A DNA stretch of 45,277 nt from JBFWWP01 sp050246115 (GTDB taxonomy: Bacteria; Planctomycetota; UBA8108; UBA1146; JAJFFE01): NCBI GenBank assembly GCA_050246115.1, contig JBFWWP010000039.1:1-45277 (forward strand), written 5' to 3'. The position numbers and the translations under genes are program-made. Each line of letters starts with the position of its first letter. The stretch's first letter is position 1. Positions 42,393 through 45,277 of this stretch are shown here, in pieces. The notes under the pieces were generated by a model, which searched no databases, was not told where the DNA came from, and saw only the letters and a list, made by a program, of their open reading frames with translations.

Positions 42393-43193
42393 ATGATGGG
42401 AAGATGCGCCGGAGGAAGTCTCGTTTCGCCCGCCATGGCCGCGGCCGTAGGGTGGGTTCTCGCCAGCGGACTCGCGGGTTGCCAACACGACCTGCCACGG
42501 CGTGGTCCGGCGTCCGCCACCATCCAGGCGCTCGCGAGCGAACGGGTGATGACGGTACTTTCCTACGCATTGGCGCCGGAAGCGGCGCCCCTTTCGGACG
42601 CGCAGTGGCACGAGGTCATCGACATTCTGCAGCGAAGGCTGGCGAACGAGGGCGTCGACTCCGCCAATGTCACGCGGGTCGGCGACTCCGGCGTCGACGT
42701 CGCGCTCCCCACGCTGTCGGCATCGACGCTGGCCCGGGTACGGGCGGTGCTGGCGTATCGGGGAGCGCTGGCGCTGTACGTCTTGGCGAGCGGGGAGGCT
42801 GCGGCGTCTGCTGACCGGGGGTACCTCGTCGGGGCCGCTGGCTCGCTGAACGAGGGCCAGCCCATTCTCGTCGAGCGAGGAGAAGGGTACCGCCTCGACC
42901 CGTTGGCCGTGGACGGCGCTTATCGCTCCGACCTCGCGCCGGAACGAGCGCGAGTGGGGTTCGACGTGGCGCCCGCCCAAGGCGACGAACTGGAGCGGAT
43001 CTGCGCCCTATCGGTCGACCGGGGACTCGCTCTGGTCGTCGATGGCCAGGTGGAGGCCATCGTCGATGTCGACCGAAGACTAGTGCGGCCGGTGATGATT
43101 CTGCTGGAAGGGGAAGCTGCGGTGGAACAGGCGAATCGGCTCCATGCGTTGCTGCGGCTGGGCGAACTGCCTGCGCGTCTGAACCCTCGCTGA
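42393..43193 (+). CDS. Lipoprotein resembling the periplasmic P1 head of SecD
   Basis: The start is the ATG at 42393, preceded by GGGAGG at six bases, giving 266 residues. The signal ends in ASGLAGC, a lipobox. The body resembles the first periplasmic domain of SecD: EVIDILQRRLANEGVDSANVTRVGDSGVDVALP, followed by LARVRAVLAYRGALALYVLA, and later LALVVDGQVEAIVDV, a pattern also seen in SecD before its membrane part. No membrane helix follows, so it is not a full translocase subunit. SecD helps pull proteins out of the Sec channel; a separate lipoprotein version could modulate that step or be a reused fold. It shares its strand with the PhoD-like gene. Confidence 0.8.
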   Translation: MMGRCAGGSLVSPAMAAAVGWVLASGLAGCQHDLPRRGPASATIQALASERVMTVLSYALAPEAAPLSDAQWHEVIDILQRRLANEGVDSANVTRVGDSGVDVALPTLSASTLARVRAVLAYRGALALYVLASGEAAASADRGYLVGAAGSLNEGQPILVERGEGYRLDPLAVDGAYRSDLAPERARVGFDVAPAQGDELERICALSVDRGLALVVDGQVEAIVDVDRRLVRPVMILLEGEAAVEQANRLHALLRLGELPARLNPR

Positions 43194-43247
43194 GGAACTG
43201 CTCACTTCGACTTCCCGAGAAGGTCGCGGGCTCCGCGGAAAGAGAGC

Positions 43248-43283
43248 GGGCACCCTGTAGATCGGAAGATCCACAGGGTGCCC
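43248..43283. terminator. Strong bidirectional terminator-like hairpin
   Basis: GGGCACCCTGT (43248-43258) pairs with ACAGGGTGCCC (43273-43283). One A-C mismatch separates these arms from an inner GATC/GATC pairing around a GGAA tetraloop. It lies between the convergent SecD-like and TSP3-repeat genes. Confidence 0.75.
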
Positions 43284-43346
43284 TCGCGTTGGCGTCTGAC
43301 CCAAACCCAAGCGCGCCAGGCGCCTGCTTCGGGTCTCGAATCGCCG

Positions 43347-45277
43347 CTAGTTACCGCAGGCCGTTGGCATGCAGAGTGGCGTCACCACGCTGATCGACAT
43401 TTGACCGTCCCCATCCGCGTTGGAGTAGAACGTCCCCAATCGGATCAAGAAGGTGGTACCGGCGGGCGCCCAGATGTTGACGACCGACTGGTACGTCCCC
43501 AAAGCGTCGTCGTTGCACGCTTCGGGGCTCCCGAGGGAACCACACGGACCGTCTTCATAGACTGCGATCTTGGTGTCGACACTCGTGAGTCCGACCGTAG
43601 AGAATCGATAGTCGCCGTCGCACGGCGCGGTCCACCGATACCAGACGTCGTTGTAGACCTGGCCATTGTTGAAGTAGTGGCACGTCGAAGACGAGCTACC
43701 GTCCGTCGAGGCGTAGGTTACGTCGAAGTCTACCTTGCCGAGGCAGCACTCGAGGTCGGTCGCCTCCGAACAGTTGTCAGCGCCCTCGGCTTCGCAAATG
43801 ACGAAGTCGAGGTTGAAGTCGCCTTCGAAATCCCACGGGTACCACGAGCCGCTGTTGGGCTGGCTCAGGGTCGTGAGATCGAGCCACCCCGACGCCCCGA
43901 AGTGCATGTTCTTCTGGTTGGCACCGGTTCCTACCTGGAACGCCGGACCGCGGCGAGAGACCTGAACGACGAGCCCGTCGAGGGACCCCGCGCCGGTGAA
44001 GGTTCCGGTCGTCTCCACGTAGTAGTACCAATTGCCAGGAACTGCCGCACCACCATTGCTGGCGAGGGCCGGTGACGACGAACTGATCGCCGGGCTGCCG
44101 CTCGGGGCGTGACCCGGGTCTCCGGGGTTCAACCGACCGCTGAAGTTCACGTCGACGACGAGTTGCTGCGACGGGTTGTCCTTGCGATGGGCAACGCCGG
44201 TCAGCCAAGCCGTCCCGTCCGGAAACTCGTGAAGCTCGGCCGGGGGATCGAAGACAAAGGTCTTCGTGGTACTACCCCCGAAGCTGAGCCAGATCGCGTG
44301 GTTGTCACTCGTTACGATGCCATCTCCCTGAGCGGCCTCGATGCAGGTGATCTTCGCGCACTCGTCGGGAATCCCGTTGCCGTCCACGTCGGTCGAGGTC
44401 CCGTCCGCAATGTCGCAGGCGTCGGGGATCCCGTTGCCGTTGCAGTCCGCAAAGGACTCGCAGTCATCCGCGATGCCGTTGCCGTCGCAATCCGACTCGG
44501 CGGTGTTGGGCGTCCCATCGCCGTCGCAGTCGGTGCAGCAGAACTCGACCTTGATGTCGTCGAGATCCCAGACCGAAGTGCTGCTGGACCATGGGTTGAT
44601 CGGCGCATACGCGAGGAGTTCGAACTCGAAGGTCGCGCTGCCGCCGGACACCATGAAGTCCGGGCCGGAGAACGGAAACTCCTTGAGCGTCCAAGCGTAG
44701 TCCGTCGGCAAGTTGGTAGCCGAGAAGATCACGACGCCATCACGGAGCACACGCACTCCGAAGAGTCGAGGCTCGTTGTTGGCGCCGGACTGGGTCGAGT
44801 TGCTGGACCCCGACGAGTACAGGTAGTTGTTCGGCGCAAGCTCCCAGAAGCTCAGTGAGAGGAGCTTGCCGTCACCCTGAACGTCGACCGAGAACCGAAC
44901 CGCCTTGGAGGAATCCGGGACGAAGGTCGAACTCGAGGAGGCACTGACGCACATCGCACGGCCATGCTGACCATTGCGATCATCCGTGCACGAGTGCGAC
45001 CCGGACTCGCGATAGACGGTCGTCGCCGAGTCGAAGAACGATTGGCATACACCGGTGACCGCGGGCGTGAACTCGTTGTAGCTGCTGCCCGCGTAGCACA
45101 GGTCGAGATCCCAGAGGACCTCGAGTACGCCAGAGCAAACATCACGCAGCCGGACGCAGAAGTCGGCGTCGAGGAACGACTGATCGGGCTGGAGCGCGAC
45201 GGTGACGGTGGTCGGGCAGACGCCGACTTCCTTGTCGGCGGGGATCGAAGCCACGCCCAAGGTGACGGTGCAGTTGC
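43347..45277 (-). CDS. Large secreted protein with TSP3-like calcium repeats, 5' end cut by window edge
   Basis: The frame runs from the stop at 43347 to the right window edge (642 residues visible) and continues beyond it; a TTG at 45260 is internal. The visible protein has an N-terminal Cys-rich beta domain (about residues 10-240). A run of thrombospondin type-3-like Asp-rich repeats follows near the middle (CDGDGTPNTAESDCDGNGIADD, then DCNGNGIPDACDIADG, then DVDGNGIPDECAK). A second beta domain and a C-terminal PPC-like module complete it (CDGDYRFSTVGLTSVDTKIAVYEDG, ending with TTFLIRLGTF). Such proteins are abundant in planctomycetes and are thought to be surface or extracellular. Function unknown. 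Confidence 0.88.
   Translation of the reverse strand, partial: NCTVTLGVASIPADKEVGVCPTTVTVALQPDQSFLDADFCVRLRDVCSGVLEVLWDLDLCYAGSSYNEFTPAVTGVCQSFFDSATTVYRESGSHSCTDDRNGQHGRAMCVSASSSSTFVPDSSKAVRFSVDVQGDGKLLSLSFWELAPNNYLYSSGSSNSTQSGANNEPRLFGVRVLRDGVVIFSATNLPTDYAWTLKEFPFSGPDFMVSGGSATFEFELLAYAPINPWSSSTSVWDLDDIKVEFCCTDCDGDGTPNTAESDCDGNGIADDCESFADCNGNGIPDACDIADGTSTDVDGNGIPDECAKITCIEAAQGDGIVTSDNHAIWLSFGGSTTKTFVFDPPAELHEFPDGTAWLTGVAHRKDNPSQQLVVDVNFSGRLNPGDPGHAPSGSPAISSSSPALASNGGAAVPGNWYYYVETTGTFTGAGSLDGLVVQVSRRGPAFQVGTGANQKNMHFGASGWLDLTTLSQPNSGSWYPWDFEGDFNLDFVICEAEGADNCSEATDLECCLGKVDFDVTYASTDGSSSSTCHYFNNGQVYNDVWYRWTAPCDGDYRFSTVGLTSVDTKIAVYEDGPCGSLGSPEACNDDALGTYQSVVNIWAPAGTTFLIRLGTFYSNADGDGQMSISVVTPLCMPTACGN

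Noticed and set aside
1..45277. CRISPR array, phage or integrative element signatures
   Set aside because: No regularly spaced direct repeats with unique spacers, no integrase or phage structural genes; the only array is a gapless 14-bp tandem repeat.

Overview
This window is GC-rich, gene-dense and chromosomal. It most likely comes from a deep-branching planctomycete (Planctomycetota). That is an inference from gene content, with no rRNA marker in view. Supporting signs are large secreted proteins ending in paired EF-hand (dockerin-like) repeats, thrombospondin type-3-like calcium repeats, a Ser/Thr kinase with a DWG motif, several exported lipoproteins, and TTG/GTG starts with good ribosome binding sites.

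Left part (1-7.1 kb): a truncated REP-associated tyrosine transposase (RAYT/Y1 type) sits on the left edge. About 1.3 kb of gene-poor DNA follows, holding a perfect 277-bp tandem duplication and three copies of a 19-bp repeat core. Next come a secreted protein of unknown role and a large secreted GH38 alpha-mannosidase with chitobiase-C-like and PA14-like C-terminal modules.

7.6-19.9 kb: a secreted cohesin-like/dockerin-like protein, an Lhr-type long DEAD/DEVH helicase, a lipoprotein of the endonuclease/exonuclease/phosphatase fold, and two adjacent lipoproteins with prenyltransferase/squalene-cyclase-like toroid repeats. These are followed by an overlapping pair, a class I glutamine-amidotransferase-like hydrolase and a sugar/choline-type nucleotidyltransferase. 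That pair resembles two steps of the Campylobacter phosphoramidate (Cj1417/Cj1416) pathway.

20.3-25.5 kb: a TlpA-like thioredoxin with a helical C-terminal region, then a translationally coupled two-component pair, a CHASE4-HAMP histidine kinase and a receiver-GGDEF-EAL protein, implying cyclic-di-GMP output.

25.8-31.4 kb: a five-gene leftward metal (probably zinc) uptake locus: Cys/His-rich exported protein, porin, binding protein, ATPase, permease. A sigma70-like promoter and a seven-copy 14-bp tandem repeat precede the first gene, so the repeat is predicted to lie in the 5' leader.

31.7-45.3 kb: a DUF2306-like membrane protein coupled to an unknown anchored protein, an RNase II/R family exoribonuclease, a DUF4332-like helix-hairpin-helix protein, a PknD-like Ser/Thr kinase, a second cohesin-like/dockerin-like protein, a PhoD-like phosphatase lipoprotein, a free-standing SecD-P1-like lipoprotein, and a truncated secreted protein with TSP3-like repeats at the right edge. 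Several convergent gene ends carry strong inverted repeats that look like bidirectional terminators. No CRISPR array, rRNA or tRNA was found. The strongest candidates for something new are the orphan phosphoramidate-like pair, the metal locus with its repeat leader, and the stand-alone SecD-like lipoprotein.
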